DNA of 64,000 nt from Aedes albopictus (Eukaryota > Arthropoda > Insecta > Diptera > Culicidae): positions 5,145,409 to 5,209,408 of the forward strand of contig NC_085138.1 in the NCBI RefSeq assembly GCF_035046485.1. The letters run 5' to 3'. Below are positions 8,511-19,915 of this stretch, piece by piece. A program made the position numbers and the translations under genes. Under the pieces are notes generated by a model that saw only the letters and a list, made by a program, of their open reading frames with translations, ran no database searches and was not told the DNA's origin. Every line of letters begins with the position of its first letter. The first letter of the stretch is position 1.

Positions 8511-11480
8511 ATTTTAAATGACTAAATTTGTTCTTCTTTAGTTATTTTTTTTTCTGCCGTGCAGTCGCTCCAATCCAACATCAATACACATATTACAGTA
8601 TAAATTATCACGTTTTAATTTTCTAAAGTACTATGAACAAAGGAATATATGATAACAGAAAATAGAATCAAACATAATAAAAAGAGTAGGTCAGGAAGAA
8701 ATTGAATCAAAGAAAAGAAAATGATAAGAAATAAAACAATAACACAAAAATAAGAAATAAGTAGGATAGAGTTCACGAAAAATCGTTATGCCAAAAAACT
8801 GTTTCAAGAACATTTCTGGAACCAAATAAGAAATATATAAGAAAACTGTTTGTAAGCATTGTATTGCAGGTCAAAGCGTTTCATTTTTTTTAAATAAACG
8901 TACACGTAATAATGCAAAACACAGTTTTGCAAACAAGAATATATTCAAAGGAGATTTCTCCGTGCAGTAAATAACCATCATCACCAACGACGACCACGTG
9001 CTTACAGGGAGGTATGCTCCAGTCCAGACGATACCTACATAGACCAGCCTCCCCCACCCACCGATGGGGCAGTTGCATGGAGCAGTAACGACCGGGGTAC
9101 ATGTAAACAAATCCTTCGAATCTTGCGAACCACCCGCTTCGGCATTCAGCTGTTGCTTCTCGTTCGGCAAAAACACGTTTGTTTACAATTTATTACGCAT
9201 GCGTTCCGGATCAATCGGAATAATTCGCCACGGATTCGTGTTTTGCATATTTTCCAGTCTACTTTCAGTGTTCAAGTTTTATGCAGCATCAGAAACTAAA
9301 TCCAAATTTTGAACCTCAAAATTAATCAGTTTTTTGTGCTGGAAGCACATTTTATAGTGTTCTAAGTAAACTTTATTCTCTAAAAAGGTGAGAAATGGTG
9401 AAGTGAAACGGCGAGGATCGCAATTGGCGCTTAAAATCCGAAAATGAAAATTGAACCTGAACGCCCATTGTGAGCCATCTTGGTTTTTCCAATCAAGTTC
9501 AATTTTTCCCAATTATCTCCAAGGGTACAGAGTGCAGATTATCTTTCCCAGGTGAAAATCTGGGTGCAAAACTTTTCTTCGCTGTAGGAATTGAATTTGA
9601 ATCTGGTTATCTGTAGAATAAAAAGATTGTTAGTTTAATTTTTCAAATGAAAAGGGCTGAGACCCTCCAGATTTGACTTTTCCGAGAAGGGCAATCAATC
9701 AAATCATGCCAAGGATCAACAATTGGGAGGGGGGTTTGAATTGATTTTACACACTGACTGCATGCATACATGTAGCCTTGAATGTGTGTTGTGCTGCCAT
9801 CTGGAAAAACGATGAGAGTGATGGAAATTGATGTTTTGGAAATTGCAAGCATGGCCAGGCACAGGGAGTGAACTTGAAAATTGATTAGGAAGTGTAAGAG
9901 ATTGACTGTTAGTTGGTGTACGAACGAAGTGCCTCGGAATTGAATTAGCAAGCTCGCATGCAGCTGCAGTTTTAGGTTCTGTTATCGTCCTCGAATGACA
10001 CGCGCACTTTTTTTATCATCTCGAGCATTTTTTTTTCACTATGCGTTTACAGATTGGATAGCCAATAATTTGTTCTGAAAACTTGTGTAGGATAGATAAT
10101 AGTTCATTGCGATGCCAGTCCGTAACATGGTTATATCAAATCGAAAAGGTATGTTATTGCTATTGGTTTAGGGTTGTCGTTCAGCCCTCGTTTCTTTTGT
10201 TTCTGTTTTGTGTTTTCTAGTGTAGAATACTGGTAGGCCCCTGGAGTGAATCGTTTTTATTTCACGTATTTTAGTGTAGCATTGAATAACATGTACATGT
10301 TCATATAAAAATTGGTGAGCTTATTTCATATTAATTGCTCTATTTATTCTATACATTCATTTCTTCAAGCATCAATTTCTTGTTTTTTTTTGTCAGTAAT
10401 ATTCTCATGAAGTGACCAAAAAGTCCTACAATTGTACATGGTTGGTTTGTGACTCGCGAGTACAATAGGAATCCGTGTTGTAGGGATTGCAAAGCATATT
10501 GGGATTTGCATAATTTGGGGTTTGGATGAAAATCCTTAGCAAATTCAAAGATACTTTATGCTTATAATGTTTGAAGAGAACTACTCATTTTGCTTAAAGA
10601 GGTGCTTCCTGACAAAAAAAAAAACATCTACATCTGATTCATTTGGAATGGTGGCATCTTTCGCAAAATGGTCAAGAGCAATGTAGCCATGCACCAATAA
10701 GATGGTTGTTTTACTGCTAGGCATAGGGTAAAAATACGAACTGCTGCATGTCATCTCATGGTTAAAAGCAGATTGACATGTCGTGTCCTTGCCAAAGTAC
10801 TTCAGGAGCACTTGTACAATCAATAAATAAGTTGGTGACCTTGCTGTTAGGTGGTGTGCTAGTTATCTAGTAAAATTTGAACTACTGAATCTTGAACTGT
10901 TATATATGTGACGTGTTTGTAAAAGTTCATTAGAATATTGTAGTGAAGGAATCGGTGGTGGAACTAGACGATGAATTGATTCGTTTGTTGATTTCTGACT
11001 ATTCAAAGTATAAATATCTAACTTTGAATTAGCTAACTGCAATCTTCTACCACACAAATATGCTCCGTCTAGATTAATGTGAGAACCCCTGAACCTATGT
11101 TGATATTGAGGTGATTATATGTATGCAAATTACATTTATTTTAAAGCTGAGCTTTTACCTCGGATTTGGCCAATGCTGGTTAGCTTTCGTTGTTTCCCAG
11201 TTTCTCAATATAACTCTCGCGCTTAGTATCATACGGGACAATGATCGATTTCTCTAAATCGATTTTCTCTTTGATTAATAATTTGGGCGACAAATCATTT
11301 TCGGTTGTTTTTGTTGTTTTAGATGCTAGTCCTAGTCGTCCTTCACTGAAACGCACCGAGAGATCATCAGAATATTGGTCGTATTCCCCGGATTAATCCG
11401 AAGAGAAAATCGATGAAGAGAAATCGATCATTGTAGCCTGTATGATCTAAACGCGAGAAATTTTCCTTCTTTTTGCCTAG
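8511..11480. other. AT-rich intergenic sequence, nothing recognised
   Basis: Nearly 3 kb has no ORF with family features, no TIR pair I could confirm, and no tRNA-like region. A non-coding first exon or promoter of the downstream channel gene could lie here or further upstream, but nothing in the sequence shows it. Confidence 0.4.
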
Positions 11481-11488
11481 ATCTAAAC

Positions 11489-12901
11489 CAGTTGATCTCA
11501 TCCTGCGGCCCGCGGGCCGCATGCGGCCCTTCAAGCCTTGATATGCGGCCCGCGGAGTACTTTTCGACGCTCAGAAATTTTTGAACGATTTTTTGGAATA
11601 ACTCGTTTAGTTTCTTAAGAAATCGAAAAAAAAAGTTTTGCTGATCAATTTTCACAGTGTTAAACACAAATAAAATGTTAAAAATACAAAAAGAACAATC
11701 CGTTCCGGTAAGATTCGAACTCACGATTCCGAAATATTCCGGCGTCGTATAGCTAAGCCACAAAACCAGCCACGAAAAAATAGTTCTGGTGCCACGGTGC
11801 CACTGTAGCTGAAATAACTCAAACAACTTGAGAAGAAATTCCTGGAGCAACAAAATATATTCTGAAAACTACAAACAAGATTCCAGGATCAATTGCAGCA
11901 ACGCCTGAGAAAAATCTGAACATTAATCTTGAAGCAACTTTAAAAGATAATTTTTAAGAAACTGTCAGAAATAATTGTAAAGAATCTCAAGCAGAAAAAA
12001 ACCGGAGCATCTTTAGGATGAATTTCGATAGCAGCATAGGAGCATTCCTGGAGGCACTTTGGGAAATATTTATGAAACATTCTGGTTTATGTTGAAGTTC
12101 ATAGAAAACTTCAAGATATTTTTAAAAGACTTTAATAAAAATCTTTGACTGCAAGTCCAGAAGAGACTTATGGAAATACTTCACTGAAATTTTCGAGAAA
12201 CTCCAGGAAAATTTCAAGAGAAGCTTCAGGAAAAATCCGGAAGCTATTCTAGAACAAATACTTGGAAAAGATTCATGAAAAATTTGTGAAGTAACTTCTG
12301 AGCAATTCCAAAGGTAAATCCAAGAAAAGTTCTTGGAGGCGTTCCAAGGGAATTCTAGAAATACTAAAAGAAACTCCAGAAAATTATCTGAAATTTAAAA
12401 AAAGGCGGTTAAAGAAATTGCTTGAAAATCTTCTGGACCAACTCCAGATGTTCAAAAGAAGATCCAGCATTTTTGGAGCGATTCAGAAAAAATCATATAA
12501 AAGTTGCATGAGAAATTTCTGAAGTGGCTTCAAGGTAATCTAGGGGCGACTCCTAAATTGTTTGTTTAAATTTCAATTTGAAACTCAAACATTTTTATAA
12601 AGCAAGCTTATGAATCTAAATTATATTTTGTTTTCCTTAAAATACAAAAGAACTTAAAGTTCTGCTAAATATATTGTAGAACCACAGTTATTAGTCAATT
12701 TTTGTCACTTCGAATCGAAGAATGAAAACTACATGAAGCATGTTTGACCCTTACACAAGTTCTGAACGGTTTAGATTTTCAGTAAATGTGTTGTAAAATG
12801 GTTCTTTTTGTTGTTTTTGTTCATCGATATTCCTTGCAGCCCGCCGGTCGATCCCGAATTGTAAATTTGGCCCGCAGTATCCTTCAGCCTGAGCACCACT
12901 G
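11489..12901. mobile_element. hAT-like element, 1413 bp, 8-bp target duplication
   Basis: ATCTAAAC is duplicated at 11481-11488 and 12902-12909. The left end CAGTTGATCTCATCCTGCGG and the inverted right end CAGTGGTGCTCAGGCTGAAG share a CAGTKGNNCTCA-type hAT terminus, followed by GCGGCCCGC-type sequence on both sides. No transposase is readable. The interior (about 12040-12540) is degenerate minisatellite. A tRNA-like stretch with a B-box-like GAGTTCGAATCTT lies near 11705-11770 on the minus strand. Confidence 0.75.
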
Positions 12902-13086
12902 ATCTAAACGCATCAAGTAATCTAGCATTAAGTTTACCTAATCTCATTCAGCACATCTTATTTTAACTATGCACTAGAATACAGACTTCAAAGACTTGAA
13001 TTCACAGCTAATTACTCGACTAAGTGCAATCAATTCAATTTTTAGGAATAAGATCAGATAGTTGTAGGTAGCTAGAGTGGTAAACT

Positions 13087-13265
13087 TTATTATTTTTCTT
13101 TATTACAGAGATTTTTCGCCCGGGGCTAGTTTATGTCGGGACCCACGCTGTACTTCCCTTCCGAAGGAGGAACTCATATTTTGTGACTTTGTCGAAAGTG
13201 GGATTCCATCCCAGGTCCTCGGCGTGATAGTCACGAGCTTTAACCATCACACCAGGTTCACTCCA
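13087..13265 (-). mobile_element. tRNA-derived SINE copy 2
   Basis: This is the same family as the copies at 7590-8497 and 46641-46820. The minus strand shows the tRNA-like head, with a B-box diverged to GGGATGGAATCCC, then a body and the tail GGGCGAAAAATCTCTG plus an AT-rich end. No clean target duplication was seen. Confidence 0.7.
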
Positions 13266-13282
13266 CAATCTTTATTTAAGTA

Positions 13283-14135
13283 ACAGGGGTTTCAGGGGCA
13301 TCACATGGGGTCTCAGAAGTTTTTAGGGGTAATCCAAGGGCTTTCCGGCGCTCCACCGGATTTCAGGAGTTTCAGAGGCGGGGATTTCTGGGGATTTCAG
13401 GGGAGTTCCAGGGGCTTCAGGAGGCTCCAGAGGCGTTCTAGCAGATCAGAAGAGTTTCAGAGGCGTTCCCGGGGGTTTCCAATGGGTTTAAACAGATTTC
13501 AAGGGCGTTCCCTAGGTATCAGGGCCGTTCCAAAGCGATTTCAGGTAGTAGCAGAGGGGTTCCAGATCGTTTCATGGGATTTCCAAGGCATTCCATTGGG
13601 TTTCAGGGACTTTCCAAGAAATGCCGGAGTTTTTAGAGGGTTTCAAAAGTTTTCGAGAGCGTTCCAGGTGGTTTCCAGGACGCTTCAGAGGCGTTCCAGG
13701 GGATTTCAAGGGCTTTCAGAGGATTGATTGAGTTACATGGGTTTTCTGGGGATTTCAGAGAGGTTCTAGGGGTATTCTAGAAGACAGGTGGTTCCAGCGA
13801 CGTTATTTGAAATTTCAGAGGACTTCTATGAAATTTCATGGGATTTCAAGGGCAATTTAAAGGCACTGCGTGGGTATTACTTTGGCATTCAAAAGGTTTC
13901 TTATGGCGTTTCACGGGTGTACTTGAGGATTTCAGAGAGTTTCAGTTCCGGGTTGTTTCAAGGGTTACCAAGGGCGATACATGGGAATTCATAGTGTGTC
14001 AGGGACGTTTCAGGGATTTCAGAGGGATTCCAGGTGATTTCCAGGGCGTTTCAGAGGTCTTCCAGGCAGTTTCAAGGGATTCATGGGGTTTCTGGGGATT
14101 CCAGGAGATTCAAATGCACTCCAAAACCTCCTGAA
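13283..14135. repeat. Degenerate G-rich minisatellite, ~850 bp
   Basis: Many diverged repeats of a ~20-24-bp unit resemble TTTCAGGGGCGTTCCAGGGG. The composition yields spurious open frames rich in Phe, Arg, Ser and Gly (for example 13305-13727) with no domain features. A related array in both orientations lies at 57060-57650. Confidence 0.75.
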
Positions 14136-14523
14136 ACCAAATAAAATGTCTTGAAACCAGTGCTGCGGAGTATCAGTCACAGTTAACGTTTTTAAGCCGA
14201 AAAGTCGTTGTGTGACAGAATCCGAGAGCACAATTCATGAGCGATCCAACCAAGTACCATTCTGAATCATCCATACACGGCTCGTGCTGACAAGTCATAC
14301 GTTTTAAGCGATATAAAGTGGGTGCCCCATACCGAAGACTACTTTATTTTTATCTAAATCAAAGGGGACGACATCACTGTAAATTTGCGAAGAGACTCTA
14401 TGAGGTTCAGGTCCGCATACAACGGCCTGATTGAAAAACTAAAACACAAAGCACTAGCACCAATATGACACCGAACGAATGAACAGAAAACAGAAACAGA
14501 AGTGAACAAATGGGCAATAGATA
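14136..14523. other. Intergenic sequence, nothing recognised
   Basis: No gene or element ends are identified in this interval between the minisatellite and the palindromic element. Confidence 0.4.
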
Positions 14524-15045
14524 TACAGGGGGTGGCCAAAATGTTTGGGATAGGCAACTTTTTTTCTCCCACAAAAATGTTCAACATGCTGTAACTTTTC
14601 ATAGAGTGCATCAAAAAATCTCAAATTTTGACTGTTTGTCAACCTATTATATGTGCATCATTGGTACAAATTTGGGCTCGATTGAATAATTTTTCGCGAA
14701 GTTAGAACCGTTCGGGTAAAACACTATTTTTTAGATAACTCATTTTTGAGCTTTCATATCTCGGACCCCAGTGAACCGAATTGAATGATTTTTTAACGTT
14801 TATCAACAATATATTGATACTTAATACAACGTTATAAAATGTAATAGTTCAATTCAATTCAATTCACTTTATTTATGAGATTTTCAGCCGTTGGCTGGTT
14901 CATCTCATTATAATAATAAAACTAACAATGTATACTATATGAATTTAAACCTAATTTACATAGTTGAGCTATTTGAAGAAGAAGTCCGAAAATACTCGAT
15001 GCTGATTTCCATTAGGATTCGTGAGGCCCTGGTCGTGAGATGTTG

Positions 15046-18000
15046 TCAAATATCGCTGTACAATGCTGCGTCCTTGAGGAAGCGAATCAGTGATACTTCC
15101 CTATCCGGATCATTTCTCAGGGCATCGTGGATGGATCCGATGTCGTAATGATTGCGAAGGTCTTCAAATTTTGGACAGACACAAATAACATGTTCAACAG
15201 AGTTCCTTAGTCCGCAGAAATCACAGTGCTTATGGAAATTTGAACCACTGGTCATATTGTGAGAAATTCTCGTATGCCCAGTTCGAAGGCGTGAAAGCAC
15301 CCGTTGGTCCTTCATGTTCTTTGTATCGATCCATTTATCGACGTCTGCTTTAATTTTACGTATGAAGACGTCTCTTCTGCTATGCCACTCTTGTGACCAG
15401 GCGTAGCGAACCGTATTATTTATCCATTTTTTCACATCTGCTCCCGGGATTTCCTTGGTGAAGTGTCGTCTTTTGGACCTACCCAGTGAGGCAAATTTGT
15501 CTGCCGCCTCGTTTCCGGGAATGCCGCAATGGGCAGGGACCCAAACGAAGGTGGTGCTGTTGCTGTGGTCCAAGATAGCTTGAATGGCTTGAATCCAAGG
15601 GTGTCGGGAAGAAGGTGAACTTAGGGCAAGTATAGCACTCGCGGAGTCTGTAAGGATTACGATAGGAGTTTCGGAGGGATGTGAGGTGGCAACAAATAGA
15701 GCTACAGCCTCTGCGGAAAAAATAGAGTAGATTTGTGGAAGGCTATGATGAATTTGGACATCTTGTCCGGCAATTCCGATTCCGACAGACTCGTGAGTTT
15801 TAGATCCGTCAGAATATCGCTGTGTGTGATATCGGTACTTGGTAGCTAGAAGCTGAGCGACGTGTGTTCGTAGTGCTGCAGAGTTGTCACCGGCCTTGAA
15901 CTGTCTTTTTATGGAAAAGTCCAAATTTGGGGGAGAAGATCGCCAACTTCTCGCTCCAGTCCAGTGGACCTCAGCAACTGGTGGGAGACTCTGGTTGGCT
16001 ACCGATCTTAAGAGTCTGTTAGCCTCTTCGAGGATGAAGACCCTTGTGCGGCAATTGCGAGTGTTTTCCAGAAAACCAACAGCTTTTCTACTAACAGCAG
16101 CAGCTAACTTGTAAAAGAAGGGAAGAGAACCGACTTCTATGCAGGCTGCATCCGCTGGAGTGGAGGGTAGTAGGCCAGACACTATCCTGATGGCGTTATT
16201 GTAGACAGGAGCTAGCGTGTTAGTTAACGTTTCGGAAGATCTACATGTCAGTTCTGTCCCATAAAAAAGTTTGCTCTCTACAATTGCGCTAGAGATTCTG
16301 AGCCGAATGTTGCGATTGTTGCTCGCATGCTGTTTTGAGAGAGTCTTAAGCAGGTTCAACCTGGTTCTGCAATCCTTTTTGACTTCCTTACAGTGATCAA
16401 TGAATGTTAGTCGGCGGTCGATACGAACTCCAAGAATGCGCACAGTTTTTCTAAATGGAATTTCAATACCGTGGATGGTGACCGCTTTGCGCGGTGGGCG
16501 GTGATTTGTTAGACAGATGTGTGTTCGGGCGCTTTTTTCAGCTGACAAATGGAAGCCAGCCAAGTCAGCCCATTTGGAAACTGCGGTTACCGCTGCTTGA
16601 AGCTTCCTCCTTAGAGCAACAGGATGTTTCCCAACGGCTACAAGGACTACGTCATCTGCATACACAAAGATGTAAATGTCTTTTGGCAACGATTCGAAAA
16701 TACCATTCATTGCTACCAAAAATAACGTGACAGCAATTACTGATCCTTGTGGGACTCCGGTCTCTTCTTTGGTTATTGCTGAACGATGGTTCCCGATAAG
16801 TACTTCAAATGAACGATTGGAGACAAAATTTTTAATGAAGTGGAGTACACTGCCACAAAGACCCCATTCCGCCAGTTTTTGGATGATAGCAGGTGTCCAG
16901 GCCCGATTGTATGCCTTTGCGAGGTCTAGTGTAGCAAGTTCTACGTGACTGTTATTTCTCAAGGCATCATCCAGCACTTGGCCTAGAGTGGCGAAATATG
17001 TACCCGTTCCATGGCCGGGCCTGAAGGCGTGCTGTCGGTGGTCTAAAAAGTTTCCTTCGTTGAGATACTGTATCAAGCGGCGATTCACCATTCTTTCTAG
17101 GACCTTCGAAATACAGCATGTTAGCGATATTGGCCGGAAGCTGTCTGGTTCATTGGCAGGCCCTTTAGATTTTGGTATGGGAATAACCAGACTATGTCTC
17201 CATTCAGAAGGAAGAGTATTATTTATCCACTCCTTGTTCAAAAGTTTGAGAAGATAACGTTTACCCATCTCCGGAAGATTTTGCAACATTGCGTAGCCAA
17301 TATCATCTGGGCCCGAGGATTTACCCTTTCCTTGCTGAAGTGCAAAGTTCAGTTCTGAGAGGGAGAAAGGAATGTTGATTACGTGATTATTGTCTGGTGG
17401 GATTTGAATGTTGTTGATCGAAGTGGGTAGCACATTATTGGCTCTGATGAAAGTACGGTCGTATTTATCAATAGCGGAGAGATTTGCAAAATAGTCGGCG
17501 AGGACATTCGCTACTGTTTCGGGGTCACGCGTGTAGGTTCCTTGATGCTTGATGACCTGACCCGTAAACCTTCTTTTGCCGTTCAGGGCGTTCACTTTTT
17601 TCCATAATTCGGCTGGCGTTTGTTGCTCATTGATGCTGTCCAAAAAGTCAGACCAACTCTGATATTTGGCATCCCTGATAGCTTGCCGACAAGTGTTCCT
17701 CGCTTGTCGGTACATGGTTAGAGCATCCTCCTTTTTCGGATGGTCGTGAGGTAGCCGCTTGTACCGTCGTAGAGCTTTCCTTCTAGCTTTAACAATTTTT
17801 TTAATTTCTGGCGACCACCACGGAAGAGCCTTACGACCGGGGCTAGAGCTGGTTTTTGGGATGGTCTCTGTGGCAACTTTATGTATTGAATCCATTAGGG
17901 AAGAGATGTTGGATGGTTCGGATTTGTCTAGAATGTCATCTATACGGTTTTGGTAAGTCTCCCAGTCTGCTAGCTGGTAGACCCAGCGGGGTCGACGGGA

Positions 18001-19854
18001 TGTTTTCGGTGGCTGGTCGTTAGTAAGGATGGTTATAGGGATGTGGTCGCTACCCAAGGGATCGTTGCCTGAAGCCCAGAAGAATCGGTTTGCGATGGAA
18101 GAGCTAATCATGGAAATATCGACAGCAGATTCTCTTCTGCCACTAATGTATGTTATGGATCCGTCGTTGAGAATAACAGAATCTGTTGCTTCGGCTGCTT
18201 CTACCAAGATTGTTCCGCGTAAATTTGCGGAAGGACTACCCCAGGCTGGGTGGTGGCCGTTACAGTCTCCGAGGAAGATCCTTGGTTCAGGGATTTGTTT
18301 CCAAATTTCTTCAAGCTGCTCGGTCAGATTAACAATATTTCCGCAGGGAAGGTAAAAGGAAATAATGGAAATAGGGAATGGATAATCTATGCGAATTGCA
18401 ATTACTGGAAGGGAGGTATTCAGTTGTATTTGCTGGAATGGAATGTCGGCTAATATCCCGATGGCCACCGAGTGGTAAATGTTCTGATTGGTTTTCAGCG
18501 TCCATTTATACGCACCAGACAACGACTTACCCATTCCCGTTGAATTTGCTCGGTGAACTTCCTGTAAAGCTATCACCGTAGGTCTTATGTCTCTCACTAA
18601 CATCCCCAGGTCCTCCAAGTTGTTGTAGAACCCGTTTATGTTCCATTGAAGAGCAAAAGCGGTTCCTGTCTTACCGTCTTGTGGGGAAGAGTCACGCATC
18701 GACCCTCCAACCGATGACGGCAGATCGGCATTTCGTCCTGCCCTGGCCTTGTATCCCGCGTGGTCCTGAGGGGGAGAGCTCGGCTTCCCTCGCATCGACC
18801 CTCTATCCGAAGACGGCAGATCAGCATTTCCACCTGCCCTGGCCTTGTATCCCGCGTAGTCCTGAGGGGGAGAGCTCGGTTTCCCTCGCATCGACCCTCT
18901 ATCCGAAGACGGCAGATCAGCATTTCCACCTGCCCTGGCCTTGTATCCCGCGTAGTCCTGAGGGGGAGAGCTCGGTTTCCCTCGCATCGACCCTCTATCC
19001 AAAGATGACAGATCACCATTTCGTCCTGCCCTGTCCTTGTATCCCGCGTAGTCCTGAGGGGGAGAGCTCGGCTTCCCTCGCATCGACCCTCTATCCGAAG
19101 ACGGCAGATCAGCATTTCCACCTGCCCTGGCCTTGTATCCCGCGTAGTCCTGAGGGGGAGAGCTCGGTTTCCCTCGCATCGACCCTCTATCCGAAGACGG
19201 CAGATCAGCATTTCCACCTGCCCTGGCCTTGTATCCCGCGTAGTCCTGAGGGGGAGAGCTCGGTTTCCCTCGCATCGACCCTCTATCCAAAGATGACAGA
19301 TCACCATTTCGTCCTGCCCTGTCCTTGTATCCCGCGTAGTCCTGAGGGGGAGAGCTCGGCTTCCCTCGCATCGACCCTCTATCCGAAGACGGCAGATCAG
19401 CATTTCCACCTGCCCTGGCCTTGTATCCAGCGTAGTCCTGAGGAGGAGAACTCGGTTTTCCTCGCATCAACCCTCTATCAGTGAACGATGAGTAAGTACT
19501 CCGATTTCCCCTGAATTCGTAGCACCAAGTTGGCCAAGAAGAGCTTGCTTGTGGGACGGGAATCCCTCTATTGCGAGCTTGAAATTCGTCATACAAGGAT
19601 GCGTTATGCCTTGTTTCTACTGGAATTGAAGAAGTCTTTCGATGGGTACAAATCACAGTTGTAGGAAGTTCATCAGAGCTGGTATCGGAAGCACGTTCTA
19701 GTTGTATGTGCGCTAATCGACTGTGCTGACTCGAGGTTCTGTCTTGTTCGTGTTGTTGAGGTTGAGTGTGGGAGCAAGTAGTGCTGTTAGTTGTTTTCTT
19801 CCCAGCCGTATTGTATTCTAAAGCATTCTCCTTCGAATAAGGTGGATCGAACAC
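15046..19854 (-). CDS. LINE ORF2: AP-endonuclease, reverse transcriptase, RNase H
   Basis: The 1602-residue ORF2 carries out target-primed reverse transcription. Residues 1-125 are low-complexity. Residues 126-381 are eight 32-residue tandem repeats. An AP-endonuclease-like domain starts near 402 (LQWNIN), with ALQEV containing the expected catalytic Glu at about 432 and a later GSDHIPI motif. Reverse transcriptase follows, with FRPISLTCCISKVLE, GVPQGS and the catalytic YADD at about 1065-1068 (16651-16662). RNase H has YSDGS at about 1347-1351, AEAVAL, LTDSASA and VWVPAHCGIPGNEAAD. A C-terminal CX2C...HX4C motif (CDFCG...HVICVC) resembles the finger seen in related LINEs. No stop or frameshift is present. 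The repeat-bearing N-terminus is unusual for an ORF2. Confidence 0.9.
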   Translation of the reverse strand: MFDPPYSKENALEYNTAGKKTTNSTTCSHTQPQQHEQDRTSSQHSRLAHIQLERASDTSSDELPTTVICTHRKTSSIPVETRHNASLYDEFQARNRGIPVPQASSSWPTWCYEFRGNRSTYSSFTDRGLMRGKPSSPPQDYAGYKARAGGNADLPSSDRGSMRGKPSSPPQDYAGYKDRAGRNGDLSSLDRGSMRGKPSSPPQDYAGYKARAGGNADLPSSDRGSMRGKPSSPPQDYAGYKARAGGNADLPSSDRGSMRGKPSSPPQDYAGYKDRAGRNGDLSSLDRGSMRGKPSSPPQDYAGYKARAGGNADLPSSDRGSMRGKPSSPPQDYAGYKARAGGNADLPSSDRGSMRGKPSSPPQDHAGYKARAGRNADLPSSVGGSMRDSSPQDGKTGTAFALQWNINGFYNNLEDLGMLVRDIRPTVIALQEVHRANSTGMGKSLSGAYKWTLKTNQNIYHSVAIGILADIPFQQIQLNTSLPVIAIRIDYPFPISIISFYLPCGNIVNLTEQLEEIWKQIPEPRIFLGDCNGHHPAWGSPSANLRGTILVEAAEATDSVILNDGSITYISGRRESAVDISMISSSIANRFFWASGNDPLGSDHIPITILTNDQPPKTSRRPRWVYQLADWETYQNRIDDILDKSEPSNISSLMDSIHKVATETIPKTSSSPGRKALPWWSPEIKKIVKARRKALRRYKRLPHDHPKKEDALTMYRQARNTCRQAIRDAKYQSWSDFLDSINEQQTPAELWKKVNALNGKRRFTGQVIKHQGTYTRDPETVANVLADYFANLSAIDKYDRTFIRANNVLPTSINNIQIPPDNNHVINIPFSLSELNFALQQGKGKSSGPDDIGYAMLQNLPEMGKRYLLKLLNKEWINNTLPSEWRHSLVIPIPKSKGPANEPDSFRPISLTCCISKVLERMVNRRLIQYLNEGNFLDHRQHAFRPGHGTGTYFATLGQVLDDALRNNSHVELATLDLAKAYNRAWTPAIIQKLAEWGLCGSVLHFIKNFVSNRSFEVLIGNHRSAITKEETGVPQGSVIAVTLFLVAMNGIFESLPKDIYIFVYADDVVLVAVGKHPVALRRKLQAAVTAVSKWADLAGFHLSAEKSARTHICLTNHRPPRKAVTIHGIEIPFRKTVRILGVRIDRRLTFIDHCKEVKKDCRTRLNLLKTLSKQHASNNRNIRLRISSAIVESKLFYGTELTCRSSETLTNTLAPVYNNAIRIVSGLLPSTPADAACIEVGSLPFFYKLAAAVSRKAVGFLENTRNCRTRVFILEEANRLLRSVANQSLPPVAEVHWTGARSWRSSPPNLDFSIKRQFKAGDNSAALRTHVAQLLATKYRYHTQRYSDGSKTHESVGIGIAGQDVQIHHSLPQIYSIFSAEAVALFVATSHPSETPIVILTDSASAILALSSPSSRHPWIQAIQAILDHSNSTTFVWVPAHCGIPGNEAADKFASLGRSKRRHFTKEIPGADVKKWINNTVRYAWSQEWHSRRDVFIRKIKADVDKWIDTKNMKDQRVLSRLRTGHTRISHNMTSGSNFHKHCDFCGLRNSVEHVICVCPKFEDLRNHYDIGSIHDALRNDPDREVSLIRFLKDAALYSDI
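18712..19479 (-). repeat. Eight-copy 96-bp coding tandem repeat in LINE ORF2
   Basis: Each unit encodes 32 residues beginning D-R-G-S-M-R-G-K-P-S-S-P-P-Q-D. Two unit types alternate: A (ending GGNADLPSS) and B (ending GRNGDLSSL). From the protein N-terminus the order is A-B-A-A-B-A-A-A', a 288-bp higher-order repeat (A-B-A) present twice plus two more units. The period is a multiple of three, so copy-number change keeps frame. Long frames also stay open across it on the opposite strand and in another frame, as a by-product of repeat composition. Confidence 0.9.
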
Positions 19855-19915
19855 AGATTAATTAGATCTAGAATTTCTGTGGGCAGTTTACAGGCTGGGA
19901 AAACTGGACTGTTAC

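Noticed and set aside
13305..13727. 140-codon frame rich in Phe, Arg, Ser and Gly
   Set aside because: It lies wholly in the degenerate minisatellite and changes frame with unit drift. No domain features.
18712..19479. CRISPR-like repeat array
   Set aside because: The repeats are contiguous coding units without variable spacers, in an animal genome.
18681..19484. Long + strand frame (267 codons) and a second minus-strand frame (257 codons) across the repeat array
   Set aside because: Both arise because a 96-bp stop-free unit stays open in several frames. Only the ORF2 frame continues into endonuclease and reverse transcriptase domains.
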